Part shown: positions 44,898 to 57,052 of the stretch, piece by piece
Layout: each line of letters opens with the position of its first letter
Numbering within the stretch: the stretch's first letter is position 1
DNA from: Melampsora larici-populina 98AG31
Lineage: Eukaryota > Basidiomycota > Pucciniomycetes > Pucciniales > Melampsoraceae
DNA: 64,000 nt
Direction of reading: 5' to 3'
NCBI RefSeq assembly: GCF_000204055.1
Contig: NW_006768770.1
Span: forward strand, 722,195-786,194
The notes under the pieces: model-generated
Seen by the model: the letters and a program-made list of their open reading frames with translations, nothing else
Database searches by the model: none
What the model was told of the DNA's origin: nothing
Translations under genes and position numbers: made by a program

Positions 44898-45683
44898 CAG
44901 AGGTGAAGGTTATTAGATGAATGAAGGTTATCAGATTGATTTTGTTTTTGTTTTGTAAAAGCGTCGATTTAAAAGCTGTTATGGGTGCTAGATATGTTCA
45001 AACACACTATGACTTCAAATACCGGCCCTTTTGAGGCTGGAAAGATACCCAAATGATTACTGAGCCTATTTGCATACTCATCAAGCTGAATCGATCGCAA
45101 TAAATATAGAATGAGCCTATTAAGACTCAACACTGTCTGAGTCTATGTTTTCAATCAAAAGATCGATCTCCTTAATGCTTTAGAGAAAGGTTGTCAGCTT
45201 GCTTGACAGAGAGCTCAGGCATCTGATACTTATTCTAACTCATTCCAAAGACACCGCTGGGCTATTTAGCTCATTTCCCTTGGTTATCTGATTTCAAATT
45301 CTGGTTGATCGGGGTTTTCCCGTTGTTCTTCACTCACAGGGTTCGCAAGAGTAAAGCCCTTTGTTGGGTCTGAGCTATCGAGTCCGAATGGGGCTCAACA
45401 TGAATTGGAATCACACATTTGTTGAGCCTGAGGAGGCGATACCAATCACCTAGGCTGATATCCTCAGGTATCACCCCTTGTTTCTACTCGAAAGGCAAAC
45501 AGCCAGCTCGGCCCATGTCCTGCTTCAGCTCCCAATATCAAGTATATATAGACAGCTGCCCAGATGTCAATTTATATCAAACCATCATTGGACTTCAACC
45601 TTATACAATATATCGCAGCGACATAAGCCCATCCAAGTTAGATCTTGTTTATCAATCATCGTCAGTCCAGCAATCAGTATACC
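44898..45683. other. Intergenic, leader of the kinase gene
   Basis: No gene is supported. Frames at 45419-45720 overlap the presumed promoter and leader of the alpha-kinase gene. Confidence 0.5.
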
Positions 45684-47161
45684 ATGTCGAATTCCTCAAA
45701 GAAAAATGCGCTTCAATGTGATTCATGCAAAATCGAGTACCCATACCTTGCAAGATCACCCACCTCTCTCAAGCCAATCCTTTGCAATCCTTGCAAGTGG
45801 AATCGGTCACATCCAGACTCCGTTGACACCCATGTACCCTGCAAGATGTGCAGCTGTCGGTTTTTGAAACTGCCGTCCAACGTTTGCGCTCGCTGCAAAA
45901 AGCGCTTGGCCTCTGTTGAAGCCAGTGAGACGGATGAAAGTGAGCATATTAGACCTTCCTAAGAAGTATCGCTGTCCATTGCGATATTGATTTTTCCAAC
46001 TTGACGATCTCATTCTCAGACGACGAACAGGAAGAATTGATACCTGAAAATGACTTAGGAACCTCATTTGATTTGACGAGCCAAGTTGATAGTCTAGCAG
46101 ATTCACTCGACTCACTGTTAATACAAGGAGAATGTGAGTCCTCAGCGCAATCAACATTTTAATACTATCAATGAGGAAAACTGAATAGGTTTTTTCTGTC
46201 TTAACCTCATTTAGCAAGGAACGCAGATCTCTTGGTTGACAGTGAAAGTTTGAAGTCCAACAAAATTAAACTGGAAATCCTGCCTCCTAGAACGCCTGCC
46301 ATATGCTGGAAAGATGGAGACTTACTGATGCTCATGTTCCAGAAAGGTCGAAAGAATCCAATTTTCCAGCCTTATCCAGTTAGATTCCGAGTGGAAGACA
46401 ACAACTTGATCGGTTGTGGTAGATTCATGAGGTGCTACAAGGCTGAAATCAAAATCAAGCACAAGGTCCATCAGGTTGTTGCAAAGAAATCGGATTCTAA
46501 AGATGCATCTTTGTTATATTACCTGGAACAGGCTGAACTATACTTACTTGCAAGCCATGCTGTACAGAACTTCAAGAACACCATTCTCGAAAGCAGGAAG
46601 TTTGGAAATTTAGAGAGAGAACTAGTGGCTCAATTGCGCGTGAGTCGTAGCAAATGCATGCATTCATTCCTAGAGTTTACTTCTCACACAATTTTTATGT
46701 GACAATACAGTTTGTAGATCACTTTGTCGTTCAATCTGGAAAGGAAGTGTGGTACTTTGAGGAGGAATTGATCGGGAAGTATGAGAAATATGTTGGAAAT
46801 GTGGATTTCACTGTGAAAGACTCAAGTAATGAACTTCATCTAATGCTCCATACACTGTCTCATTGGCATCTTCATCAACACAAAGGGCGTTCAATGCTGT
46901 GCGACTTTCAAGGGGTTGGTGCGACACTGACGGACCCAGTAATGATTGGTCTTGAGCAAGTGTCTCTGTTTCTCATCTGGAATCTTTCTAAAGCTAATCA
47001 ATTGTTTTTGACAGCAAAACCTGGGGCAGTGGAAATACTAATTTTGACGGGCTCAGATCTTTCATCAAGATGCACAAATGTAGTCACTGGTGTGACAAGC
47101 TTGGTCTTTCCCCGCCTTCGATGTGGAAGGATGAACTCAAAAAGATGTGCAAAGAATCGTA
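45684..47161 (+). CDS. Alpha-type (MHCK/eEF2K family) protein kinase with N-terminal Cys-rich module
   Basis: Exons 45684-45939, 46020-46133, 46215-46639 and 46711 onward join in phase. The first exon is Cys-rich (LQCDSCKIEYPYL; CNPCKW; CKMCSCRFLKLP; CARCKK) and looks like zinc ribbons. The kinase domain shows alpha-kinase marks: a glycine-containing loop LIGCGRFMRCYKAEIK, the lysine in VAKKSD, EQAELYLLASHAVQ, EEELIGKYEKYVGNV, LSHWHLHQHKGRSMLCDFQG and the LTDP motif. The last exon has TNFDGLRSFIKMHKCSHWCD and KLGLSPPSMW, the conserved C-terminal zinc-binding end. The last intron (about 46939-47016) does not join in phase with an ordinary donor: a weak GTTTCT donor would, or there is a small frameshift. 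Alpha-kinases phosphorylate Ser/Thr within helices; the substrate here is unknown. Confidence 0.8.
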
Positions 47162-47632
47162 GGCTAGTTTGTTAAAATATTTGGGCTATAAGTTGATCTT
47201 GCAGTAATAACACATTTGACCATTCAACTTGGATTTCAATTCATATATAATGATCACTATAATTTTGTTCCCTCACACATTTGACATTCTTTGAAAGACT
47301 TTGAGCACGGCTTGAACACAATTCATTCCTGAAATCTTTTTGCAGTCAAATGGATCACATTTTGAAATTTCATATTGCATCGCTTGTAGTGGTTGCCATT
47401 AATGCTTTACATCACATGTGCAACAAGCGATACAAAGGTTTGAGTGGCACAGAGGCTAGTGATGCATCTCGATCTCAGCGACTTTACATCACATAGAGAT
47501 ACATCACAAGGGATTCATGTGATGTGGAATCACAGCACAGTTGAATCACATGAACCCTTGCCATCCAAACTCACATGCGATGTTGGATCACATCCGGGAA
47601 AAGTGACTTAAAATCACATGATCATTACATCA
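47162..47632. other. Intergenic, enriched in ATCACA/TGTGAT words
   Basis: From 47405 to 47660 the words ATCACA, TCACAT and TGTGAT occur far more often than in neighbouring sequence. No gene is supported. Confidence 0.5.
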
Positions 47633-49075
47633 CACAGCACTAATGTGAATCAACATCACAAGTCTGAGTGCTTTGTGTTGGTGCATACCACCATGCCATG
47701 CAAAAATGTTGCCGGTGAGCAGTTGGTGTAGACTTGCACAGAAACACCTCATCTGTGGCAGCATGTGTGTTACATGCACGAGTCTCCCTGTCAGTTTTTC
47801 GACTTCCTTAAAGGTGTGTGGTGTCGTCTTCTCTAGGGCTTTGTCGACCTGTCTCATTCTCTCCTCTTTCTTTGATTCTGGTAATCTTACTGACCACTCT
47901 CTTCCATTCCAGATGAACCCGATATACTTCTGCTCTTCCTTGAACTCTGCGTACTTCCCCTCGTGTGTTTTTACTCCAAGTCTTGCACTTGCGTCCACCA
48001 CGTCCTTCATTGCTACCAGATCGACTTCATCTTTCCACCTTACAAATAAGTTGTCATCTACCCACCTGAATACTTCTAAGAAATTAAACTTCAGCTTAAT
48101 TATCGCTCTCCAAGTGTCTGCCGGCCCTCCAAAACTCCCGCATCCAGCCACACCCCCAAATGTTCCTCTCAAGTCCAGCAATATCCACCCCTCTGGTGTC
48201 CTCACCATCAGATATCTCCATTGGTTTGGTGCAGTTGGGATTTGCCGATAGGCCTTCTCCCCATCAAAAATTCCTAACTCTACCTCCCTTGTAAGTTTTG
48301 CAAAGAAATCTGCCACTCTTTTGAAGTTATCCCAGCTTGTTTCAAATTTGTCTTTATCTACCAATGGGTTCACTGATGTAATATCTTCTCTCCTCCTAGG
48401 GTATGACAGGTCGTGGATGATTCTTGTTGAACCATCTCCGTTTATCACCATGCCCATTGGGCTCGTTCTGAAGAAACCAATCTTCTTCACTACCTCCTCT
48501 TCCGTGTAAGGTCCTCTCATCCTTCCTGCTAATAACTCTTTCGTAAGTTTTTCCCTTATCTCTTCCTCCGCTTCCTTCGATGACTGATGGTTGTCTGGCG
48601 AGTAAAATTTTCTCCCCTCCAGACGGTGCTCCGGAATTTCCTGTGTGAATCCCTCTTTGAAACCTTCCAGCACATATCCGTGTTCCTCCATCAGGCTCAG
48701 ATTCCTCAACTCCTTTTCCCACTCATTGATGTCCATTTCGCATTCTACTTGGGTTGGCCAGTCTTTCCTTTCCGGGTATGGGTGCGACTTCTCCCTCTCC
48801 TTCTCTCCGGATGACTCTTTCTCCTCCTTTAACTCCACATACTCCAGCTCGTAACTCTCTAGCTCGGTTCCTTGGTCTTCTTCCTGGATCTTGGTTTCCT
48901 GGTTCACTTCAAGCTCCAACTCGACCTTCCTTGGTTTGTTCTCCGACCCTCTTTGCTGCACCGCTCTCTCGTCTCTCCCATCCTGAGTTGAGGGATCCTC
49001 TGTTGCCACACCTAAGTCTGGGTGCGCTTCTTTCACTCTCATGGTCTTGGCTACAGGTAACTTTGGTCTGCGCAA
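47633..49075 (-). pseudogene. Reverse-transcriptase ORF of a tyrosine-recombinase (DIRS-like) retroelement, 3'-truncated
   Basis: An open frame of 481 residues. An acidic N-terminal region (ELEVNQETKIQEEDQG) precedes RT motifs: IIHDLSYPRR, LGIFDGEKAYRQIPTAPNQW, GTFGGVAGCGSFGGPA and the active-site box FRWVDDNLFVRW with the Asp pair, then KYIGFIWNGREWSV. These are arranged as in DIRS/YR-type elements rather than Gypsy or Copia. After KLTGRLVHVTHMLP the frame ends in unrelated sequence, so RNase H and the recombinase are missing. Assignment to DIRS is inference from RT motif style. Confidence 0.6.
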
Positions 49076-49099
49076 AAAGGGGGAGGTTTTTCAGGATGA

Positions 49100-50400
49100 A
49101 AAATTGTAGGCTTGTTATTTCATTTTGTTCTTTCTTCTCTACAACTTAGGCTAAACTGGGAACATTCTGCTTTTCTCAGACTCACTCCTTACTGCTGCTT
49201 TCTACAGTTCCTCGGCCGCTTGTGCCTCCTCTCCGTTTTGCACACCACCCTGGTCCTCTCCCTTGGAACCATCCTCCTCTCTGCGCCACCCCTCTACCAG
49301 TGCCTCCTCTCCCACTTCCCCTTGTTTGGATTACGCTCCCTCCGCGTCCCCTACCTTGGTTCGCTCCTGCCAGGATGGAACCATTTTTTGGTCAGGACTC
49401 TCTCTCTCCTTGTGCTTTGCTACTTCCTGGGACTCACCTCTATTCGGTCCGCTCCTGCTCGCGTAGCCTCCTCCTCCCCCTACGTATCCACTCCAGGTTC
49501 CTGAATTCACCTGGCCTGTCGCTGGGTCAACGTTCTCCTTTTCGCCGCCCGTCACATAGGGGTTGTCCATATGCTTCCTCCCTCCTCTTGCCTCCCTCAA
49601 CAAGTCTTTGTGCCAAAATCCGGCGTCGTCCATCATGTGCTTCCCACTTGTGTCCTTCATCACCTTCATCACTATCAGCCTCACCTTCATGTCATATCAA
49701 AGGCCACCATCCAGCATTTGGTGATCCTCTTCACCTTTACCACATTATCTCAGTGCCTTGTGAACATCGCCGCCGCCTTTGGCCTATTGTACTCCTCTCC
49801 TAAATAACGTATGAAGAGATCCATCACGTCCACCCAGAAACCATACGTCATCAACAACCCCTCGCTCAGGGTTAGTCCGGAGTGCGTAGCTGATGATTTG
49901 TCCTCCTGCAGCTCCTTCAGGGTTTTCACTTTCTTTTTCCCGGCCGCTCTGTGATCTCTTTCAATCCACCCCGGTTGAAGATCGTCAAGGGTACGTACGC
50001 CTTCAGCGCTTCATAAGTACGGAGTCAACGGGATGAGTGTTGAGCTGCTCAATGGCTGTCCGATCCTATACGTGATCCTCCGTCTTCTAGTACGTGACCT
50101 CTTAATCAGCTCTATTCTGTCTCATCCAATGCTTCTTCTGACTCACCCTCTTCTATCTCCTCTTCTTCTACCATCTCCGGGCACCTATTCCATACTACTT
50201 CTCTTCTCCTCCCTTGCGTTTCTTCTCTTGCTTCCTCACTATCCTCTCTCCTCTTTCCTTCTCCATCTCCTGATCCACCGTTTCTCTCCTCCAGTTCGTC
50301 TATCTCCTCTTCTCCGTCATGTCCTACTATCAAGGACTCCGTCCTTGGCCGCTTGTCACGTCTTCTGCTCTGCGACCTGCCTCTCTTCATTCACAGCCCC
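49100..50400 (-). pseudogene. Upstream gag-like region of the retroelement, broken
   Basis: The minus strand is strongly purine-rich and has long open stretches with gag-like charged composition (MKRGRSQSRRRDKRPRTES at 50390; GEKENVDPATGQVNSGTW near 49540), interrupted by stops and frame changes between 49700 and 50110. The large plus-strand frames here are antisense shadows of this purine bias. Confidence 0.5.
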
Positions 50401-50439
50401 CATCTACTAGGCTCTGGCAGTCCAGAGATTACCTCGACT

Positions 50440-51085
50440 TCATGAAAAATTCATGAAAAATTCATGAAAGCTTCAGAAAGATTTCACCAAAACTTCCTGC
50501 AAGCTTCATGCAAGCTTCATGCAAGCTTCAAAAGAGCTTAAGATGATGCCTGCATCTGGGCAGGTCTGCAGACCAACAGATAATAATGTGGCCACCGACC
50601 GGAAGAACCACATGCCCTCAACTCTCAACAATGGACGGGATGTATCACAGCAAACATTTTCTGTTTTTTACCAGACCACCCAGCACTGCCCTCATAGTTG
50701 CCTCAGCAACAGATGTCCAAGGAGTCCTTGGATGCCCCCCCCAACAAAAAGGGCACCCAACAGATACCTCTGAGGCAAATTTTGGCCATTGCGGTTGCCT
50801 TGGATTGGATCCTTGGCTGGAGCTTCCCTTGGAGTGGAAGTCCAAGAACTCATATTTTTGCATATATGCTGGCTGTGCATACATGCCTCATGAAGTGATT
50901 GGAAGTTGTGACATGTTTGACAAATGGCAATCAGGGCTGGTCACCCATGGAAGATGGATTTGGGAACAACACCCAAACCAATCCAAGACAATGCCACTTT
51001 TTGGACACTTTGCATGTGGTATTGGGGGACAGACATATCTGAACCAATACCCAATACAATATGAAGACCAAAAAAATCTCGCAGC
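50440..51085. other. Short tandem repeats and unassigned sequence before the gap
   Basis: 50443-50475 has three AATTCATGAAA-like copies and 50497-50530 three GCAAGCTTCAT copies, adjacent 11-bp repeats. 50531-51085 shows no supported gene. Confidence 0.55.
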
Positions 51086-51185
51086 NNNNNNNNNNNNNNN
51101 NNNNNNNNNNNNNNNNNNNNNNNNNNNNNNNNNNNNNNNNNNNNNNNNNNNNNNNNNNNNNNNNNNNNNNNNNNNNNNNNNNNNN
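51086..51185. other. Assembly gap, 100 N
   Basis: Exactly 100 undetermined bases, a standard gap placeholder. True distance and continuity are unknown. Confidence 0.99.
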
Positions 51186-51500
51186 AAAAAAGAGACATTG
51201 AGAAGAAAGAAGAATATATTCAGTATCGGCAGAGTTGTAACTTCTGATAGTGCTCTGATCTAACATAAGATCCAAAACTTGCATATTTTGATGAAGTTAA
51301 AAAAAAGAAGATATAAAACGAATCATTGAAAAGAAACAAGTTCGGTATTGGCAGATTTGTAATATACGATAGCTTGCTCTGATATAAGTAGCAATATAGA
51401 ACTTCGCATCCTTTAACCAAGTTGAAAAGAAACACTGAGAAGACAAAAAGATCATTCTGATTCTATCACCAGATTTGTAATTTGTGTAATTAAGCTTAAA
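51186..51500. repeat. Degenerate minisatellite abutting the gap
   Basis: About three copies of a roughly 130-bp unit (AGTATCGGCAGAGTTGTAAC, GGTATTGGCAGATTTGTAAT and TCTATCACCAGATTTGTAAT) separated by AAGAAA-rich spacers. This probably explains the gap. Confidence 0.65.
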
Positions 51501-51523
51501 ACTCGTTTTCTCCAGTTAGACAA

Positions 51524-53520
51524 TCAATCATCTTCCTCATCACTATCGCTTTCTGAAGTGGTATCACTTTCACCTCCGTTTTTCTTCTTGTTTTCATTGT
51601 TTGCTGCTTGATTTGTAATAGGCTCATCACTGTTGTTGTTTGATTGTATCACATTGTCTCTTGCGCGAGGAGGAGTAGTCAAAGCTGCTTCGATATCTGT
51701 CGCATCTAAAACCACCGGCTCGCCAATAGCCTCATCAGACCCGACCCTCAATTTGGTTAAGCGAAAATGACCGTCTTTAACATCGTTGAGCCACTCATTT
51801 CGTGTCGCAGATTGCATCTTCTTGAATCCAACTTGCAGCTTTTCGTCGGTAAGTCTTGATCCTTCTGTAAGAACAATAGATATTGGTAACACCCTTTTTT
51901 TCGATTCGGCTGCAGGGTCAGCAGTCTGTGGGAAAGATTGTGGGGGAGTGTACCCTAAGGTTTTGTCTGACGGCCAATACAAGCAGAGCGTCAGATATGA
52001 AATAAGACAAAGTTAGTAAGGTATTGGAAAGTAACTTACGTGTAAGAGCTGCCAAGAGGCGTCCTAAATCCACCTTAATCTTGTCACTAGGCTGTTGTTT
52101 ATCAGGACGTTGACGTTTTGGTTTGTTGTTAACCGAGGCAATGGCCTTCGCCATCGAGACACCTTGCGAGTATGTAGCAAAGACAGTTGCAAAGTGACAG
52201 GTTTTGTTGGCCCAAGTTCCTATTTGCGGGTGAGTCGTGTATTGCTTGAGCCATCCCAACTCGGAGGATTTGTTCGGGGTCACGGTGCTCGTCGCCACAA
52301 GGCAGTAGGCAAAATCTAAACGATTAGCTTCACATGAGAGCTAATTGATATAAGCGAAGTAAGTATTATGAAAATGAAATGAATATATCTAAATGTCACT
52401 TACCTGATGAGCAATCTTCTCGATAGCCGTCTTGGATTTGCGCTGAAGCTGAGCTGTTGAAGGACTGGTTGGAGGCTTGCCCAGTTCGTTGTCGACTTTG
52501 ACCATATCAACTAACCGTTCATATATCGGCCGATAGAGCTCATCCTCTTCAACGGTCAGCTTGTGAACCTTTGGAATCGGGATAAAGGAGTCACCGCTGT
52601 GCTCCTGCTCTTCTGGATGATCGTCCACCACACATTCTCCAGTTTCGGGGTCCAACAACAGGTTAGGCACACCAGCCAATGCGTAAAAGTTAATGGGCTC
52701 AAAGACTGCTTTCTCATCGTCTGAGAGCGCTCGCCACCTGGCCCCGGTCTTCCAATTACGGTCACCCAGGAAATCTCCGCCTTCTTCTTGACCTCTCAGC
52801 GGCACTAACAATTTCAAACGAACAATAACAGGTCAGTCACTTGTATGTTAATTTCAAAATCAAGACCCCCACTTACTTGGTTCGGATAAGCAATCCAAAC
52901 AGTACTGGAGGAAGATGGTATAACGGCTAATTGCTCTTGTTGCCGACATCTCGGGTCTGATAAGGAAGATGCAAAACAATCAATAACATGAAAAAAAGAA
53001 AATTCACAATACATATGAATACTTACATATAGGACTTGATGGTGGCTTCGCTCACTTTACCAATCATAGCCAGCATGAGAAGCTCGTTCTTGAATTGATT
53101 GTAGACCAATTTGACACGATCATGAATTTCAGATGGCAGACGATTTTGAGTCGAGGCCTTATGTTCTTCAAGATGTTCACGGATACGGCCAAGAGGCCAC
53201 AATTTCATCATAGTCATGTAATTGTCAAGTGTTGGAAGGATTTCAGGTTGATTCGTAGTGTCGCCGAGTGTTTGATCGTCATTTGATCCGGCACCGGTAG
53301 ACAGATCATTGGTAGAAGGTTCTTCGGGGTTGGTAGTGTTGTTACGGACTCGTTTAGATCGGTTAGTAGAGCGGGCAGCCTGTGGAGGTCTCTTGGACAA
53401 AGTAGCACGAGTTGAGGTGTTTGAATTAATGGGGCCTGGAGCCAAATCTTCTGCTTGGGTACGTTGATTGGAAGACTTGGAAGCGGCGGATACTCCTTTC
53501 TTCCAAGTGCGAGGAGCCAT
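51524..53520 (-). CDS. HMG-box-like protein, five exons, 572 aa
   Basis: Exons 53520-53027, 52956-52877, 52804-52404, 52340-52040 and 51966-51524 all join in phase with canonical sites, so the gene is intact. The basic Ser/Thr-rich N-terminus (MAPRTWKKGVSAASKS; STNRSKRVRNNTTN) is followed by LWPLGRIREHLEEHK. Exons 2-3 form a helix-rich block (RAISRYTIFLQYCLDCLSE; WKTGARWRALSDDEKAVFEP) that resembles an HMG box in its W..L.D.EK spacing. Exon 4 has ELGWLKQYTTHPQIGTWANK. The tail is acidic (SDTTSESDSDEEDD). The HMG reading is moderate; a lineage-specific DNA-binding or transposon-associated protein is possible. It is probably nuclear. Confidence 0.6.
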
Positions 53521-54374
53521 TCTGGATATTGTAATATGAAGAAGGAAGTCTAAATTTAATTAGGAATTTTTAGATAAGACTTTATAATGGAATTAGTAGG
53601 ATATTTGAATTTGAAAACAAATTTTCGGAGAAGACTTTTAGAATGGAATTTTGACAAAGCGATGATTTGATTTGATTTGTTAAATTTGACAATCTTTGAG
53701 CTATACGAAACTAGTAAGTAGAAATTGAAGATTCGATGATTTGATAAAAAGGGAGATTTTGCAGCAATATGACACTAGATAGTTGCACAAAACTATTTCA
53801 CTTGAAAAAAGGTAAAGGTTGATTTTTCACGATATAGTTGGTAAACTAGTAAGCCAAATATAACTTTTGAAGAGATGATTTGATTCAATTGATTAGGGAG
53901 AAATTTTGACTCTAATGGCATCCGGGTTAGTTAAAAAGGAAATTTTGAAGGAATCGATCATTCGATTTGAGACATTAGAGTATGTATGTATTCCAGAATA
54001 ATCCAGCCAGGTAAGAAGAAAATCTGAAGAAGAAATCTGAAGAAGAAGGAGGAATTTGATTCGATGAGATAGGGAGTCTATCAAAGGTGCTAGAAATGAT
54101 AAATTGAGATGATCGGTAAGAGTAGATGGAAGGGATTGAACTGACTGTCTGACTCTTGTTTGTGAAGTTTTCAATTATAGATCTTTATGGAAAGTTAGGA
54201 ATCGGGATGATATCAATATTGATATATCAAAGGAAATAGTATCACATAACTTACGTCATTGAATTATACATATGAACATATGTTAAATGTTCATATGTAT
54301 ATATATACATACATATGAACTTATATGTAATTGTATACTCCACCTTCGACTTTCAGAGCAGGTAGGTTGTACCC
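53521..54374. other. AT-rich intergenic
   Basis: Leader side of the minus-strand HMG-like gene. Contains an ATATGTATATATATACATAC alternating tract near 54290. No gene supported. Confidence 0.5.
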
Positions 54375-56520
54375 AAAAAACAAAAAAATAAAACAAGGCA
54401 TGAAGATGAGGTGCCATCAATTTTTGGCAATATCAAACTGTGCATCAAATTACCAGCTCTATCTACCCTGAGAAAAACCAGCCTCTGTTGCAGTTTTAAA
54501 TAGTATCTTTGGTGAGTTTGGGGCAAGAGTGGGAAATGCTAAAGATTCAAAAAGTGGGCTCAACCAGTGAAGATGAAGAGCAATCAAATTTCTGGCTTAA
54601 CAAACTAGCCATTTTTTTTTGTATTTCCATCCCCCACGCGGAAGACTAAGCATTATAGTCCTTTGATCTGGGTACTTTTTACAAATTTGAGTGTAGAATG
54701 TGATAACCAAATATGAGAAACATGATGTACAGTGATGAAGATGAAGAGATAGATAACCAAATGCATAATGGAAATTGTTCAACTTGAAGTAAGGCAACTT
54801 CTATATTAATGGTATTTACCCAAAACTCTTCATATTCAAAGTGCTATAGTGGGATTGATGCTTGAGCAGTGATATTTGTACATATTTGAGGTGTACAATT
54901 GGAACATGAGCGTGCTGATGAACCTGTGTAAATACTTATACATAGTGATCATTTTCAGGTTGCAGATATACACACCTTTTAAGAACAACATTTTGCCCCA
55001 ACTGTTTATCTTCAAAGGGTTTGACTAGTTTTAATGCTTCAGTGAGGCAATTTGTACCAATTCAAGGGCTACATTAGGTGTAAAGTGCTGAAGATGAAGA
55101 GATAGATATACAAATATGTAATGAAAAATGTTCATCTTACAATCAAGCAAAATTTTCATTATCATCATTCATCCATAACTCTTTCTCTTAAAAGGGTTTG
55201 ACTAGATTTTATGCTTCAGTGCGGCAAATTGTACCAATTCAAGGCTTACATTTGGTGTAAAGTGATGAAGATGCAGAGATATATATACAAATGTATAATG
55301 AGCAATGTTAACCTTGTAGTAAAGCACAACTTTCATTAATAGCAATCACTCAAAAGTGTTCATCTTCATAGTGTTTGAGTGGGTTTTATGCTTCAGTGCG
55401 GCAAATTGTACCAATTAAAGGCTTACATTTGGTGTAAAGTGATGAAGATGAAGAGATCTATAGACAAATGTATAATGAGCAATGTTAACCTTGTAGTAAA
55501 GCACAACTTTCATTAATAGCAATCACTCAAAAGTGTTCATCTTCATAGTGTTTGAGTGGGTTTTATGCTTGAAGGGTGAGGATGTATGACATTTTTGAGT
55601 AATGATGTTGACATATGAGAATGAAGATGAGGAGTAAAGGGGAAATATGATTAATAGAAGTTGTCCAGCGTCCAGACTTACACATATTTCATTATAAACT
55701 TTTTTTGGTACTCAACCTCTTAACTTGATAGTGTGATGTTTGTCAATAATTTGGGGCCAAAAATTCGAAATAAAAGTGATGCAATGTTTGTCAAACAATG
55801 CATCCCATGGTTTTGGCCAAGATTATCAACACAAATGTGACCCAACCAAGGTGAAGATCAGGATTTATGAAAAAAGTATTATAATGAAATATGTGCAACT
55901 CTACAAGCTGAACAATTTCTAACAATCAAATTTCCCATTACTCCTCAACTTCATTCTCATATTTCAACATCTTTACTCAAAAATGGCGTATTTCCTCACC
56001 CTTCAAGCATAAAACCCACTCAAACACTTTGAAGATGAACACTTTTGGGTGATTGCTATTAATGAAAGTTGTGCTTTACTACAAGGTTAACATTGCTCAT
56101 TATACATTTGTATATAGATCTCTCCATCTTCATCATGTTAACAAATATTTCCCATATTTGTTTATCATGCTCTAAGCTCAATCTTGTTTAAAGTACCAAG
56201 ATCAAAGCACTATAATGCTTACTCTTCCGCGTAGGCGGATGCAAATTAAAAAAATATGGCCAGTTTGTTAAGGCCGAAGTCTGATAGCTCTTCATTTTCA
56301 CTGCCTGAACTCACTTTCCAAATTTTTGGATTCTCCTGCTCTACCCTCACACAAGCTTTATCTGCCAGAAGTGTAATTAAACAAAGGTGCCATATTCTCA
56401 GGGGAGATAGAGATTTCAATTTCATTGCCAGTTTGTTAATGCACAATTTGGGTTGCTCCCCATCTCAATGGGTTGATATTATTTTTTGATTTTTTCAGTA
56501 TCAAGGGTCACCAAGTGTTG
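54375..56520. mobile_element. Large fold-back (long inverted repeat) element
   Basis: The right third is the reverse complement of the left part almost from end to centre. Clear pairs are CTTCCGCGTAGGCGGATG (about 56225) with the complement of CATCCCCCACGCGGAAG (54631), CCAGTTTGTTAA (56260) with TTAACAAACTAG (54597), GAAGATGAACACTTTTGGGT (56030) with its complement near 55530, and TTCATTCTCATATTTCAACA near 55960 with its complement near 55610. The left arm is longer because it contains four to five tandem units of about 177 bp (54830-55570) while the right arm has one. The loop is near 55750-55830. No transposase is visible; end coordinates are approximate. Confidence 0.8.
54830..55570. repeat. 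Tandem repeat in the fold-back arm, about 177 bp x 4-5
   Basis: GTTTGACTAG or GTTTGAGTGG recurs at about 55018, 55197, 55374 and 55551. The last two units are almost identical, the first ones diverged. Confidence 0.8.
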
Positions 56521-57052
56521 AATCATTCAACTTGTGGATTTCCTGAGAAATCTATGTAAGGAGGAAAGCCTTGTTTTTTTTATCATTTGCTTTCTTTGAT
56601 CATTAATTCAAAAGCTTTAGACTATGACCAGTTAGACACCGACCAGTTAGACAACAAGTTCAACGAACCCGTGTTAGGTAAAGATGGTGGAGTAGTACAA
56701 AAGAAAGTTGCACTACCCTTCCGATGAAAAAAGACGTCATGGATGAAGACCGTCAACGTTCATGATGCCTTGGTATCATACAATTCAAACCGTTCAACTG
56801 ATTCAAATGGACCCAATTACAAGTCCGAAAGGGGTCTTCTTGACCATTTGAATCAGATTCGAATACCCCTTTGGGAGAATCCCTGCGCATAATCTGTGCT
56901 TATTTAACTATCTAAACATAAATTCTTCGTTAGTTGTTTTTCATCCGACCTTCATTGATTGTTACTACCAAATTTCTTTATTCTTGGTATTCAATTCGCG
57001 CTCCACTCAAAATCTTTTGTTTTATTCAAGTCGCTGGTGCGCACCAATCAAC
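56521..57052. other. Intergenic, leader of the KDZ gene
   Basis: No separate gene. The duplicated phrase GACCAGTTAGACA occurs at about 56627 and 56641. Confidence 0.5.

Larger units (their letters stand above)
47633..50400 (-). mobile_element. Truncated DIRS-like retroelement
   Basis: Combines the RT frame and the upstream gag-like region. Neither terminal repeat was identified. Confidence 0.55.

Noticed and set aside
49112..49803. Long plus-strand Leu/Pro-rich frames
   Set aside because: They are antisense to the purine-rich gag and RT region of the minus-strand retroelement and show only C/T bias.
50586..51263. Frame running through the N gap
   Set aside because: Its length depends on undetermined bases and its translated part has no recognisable domain.
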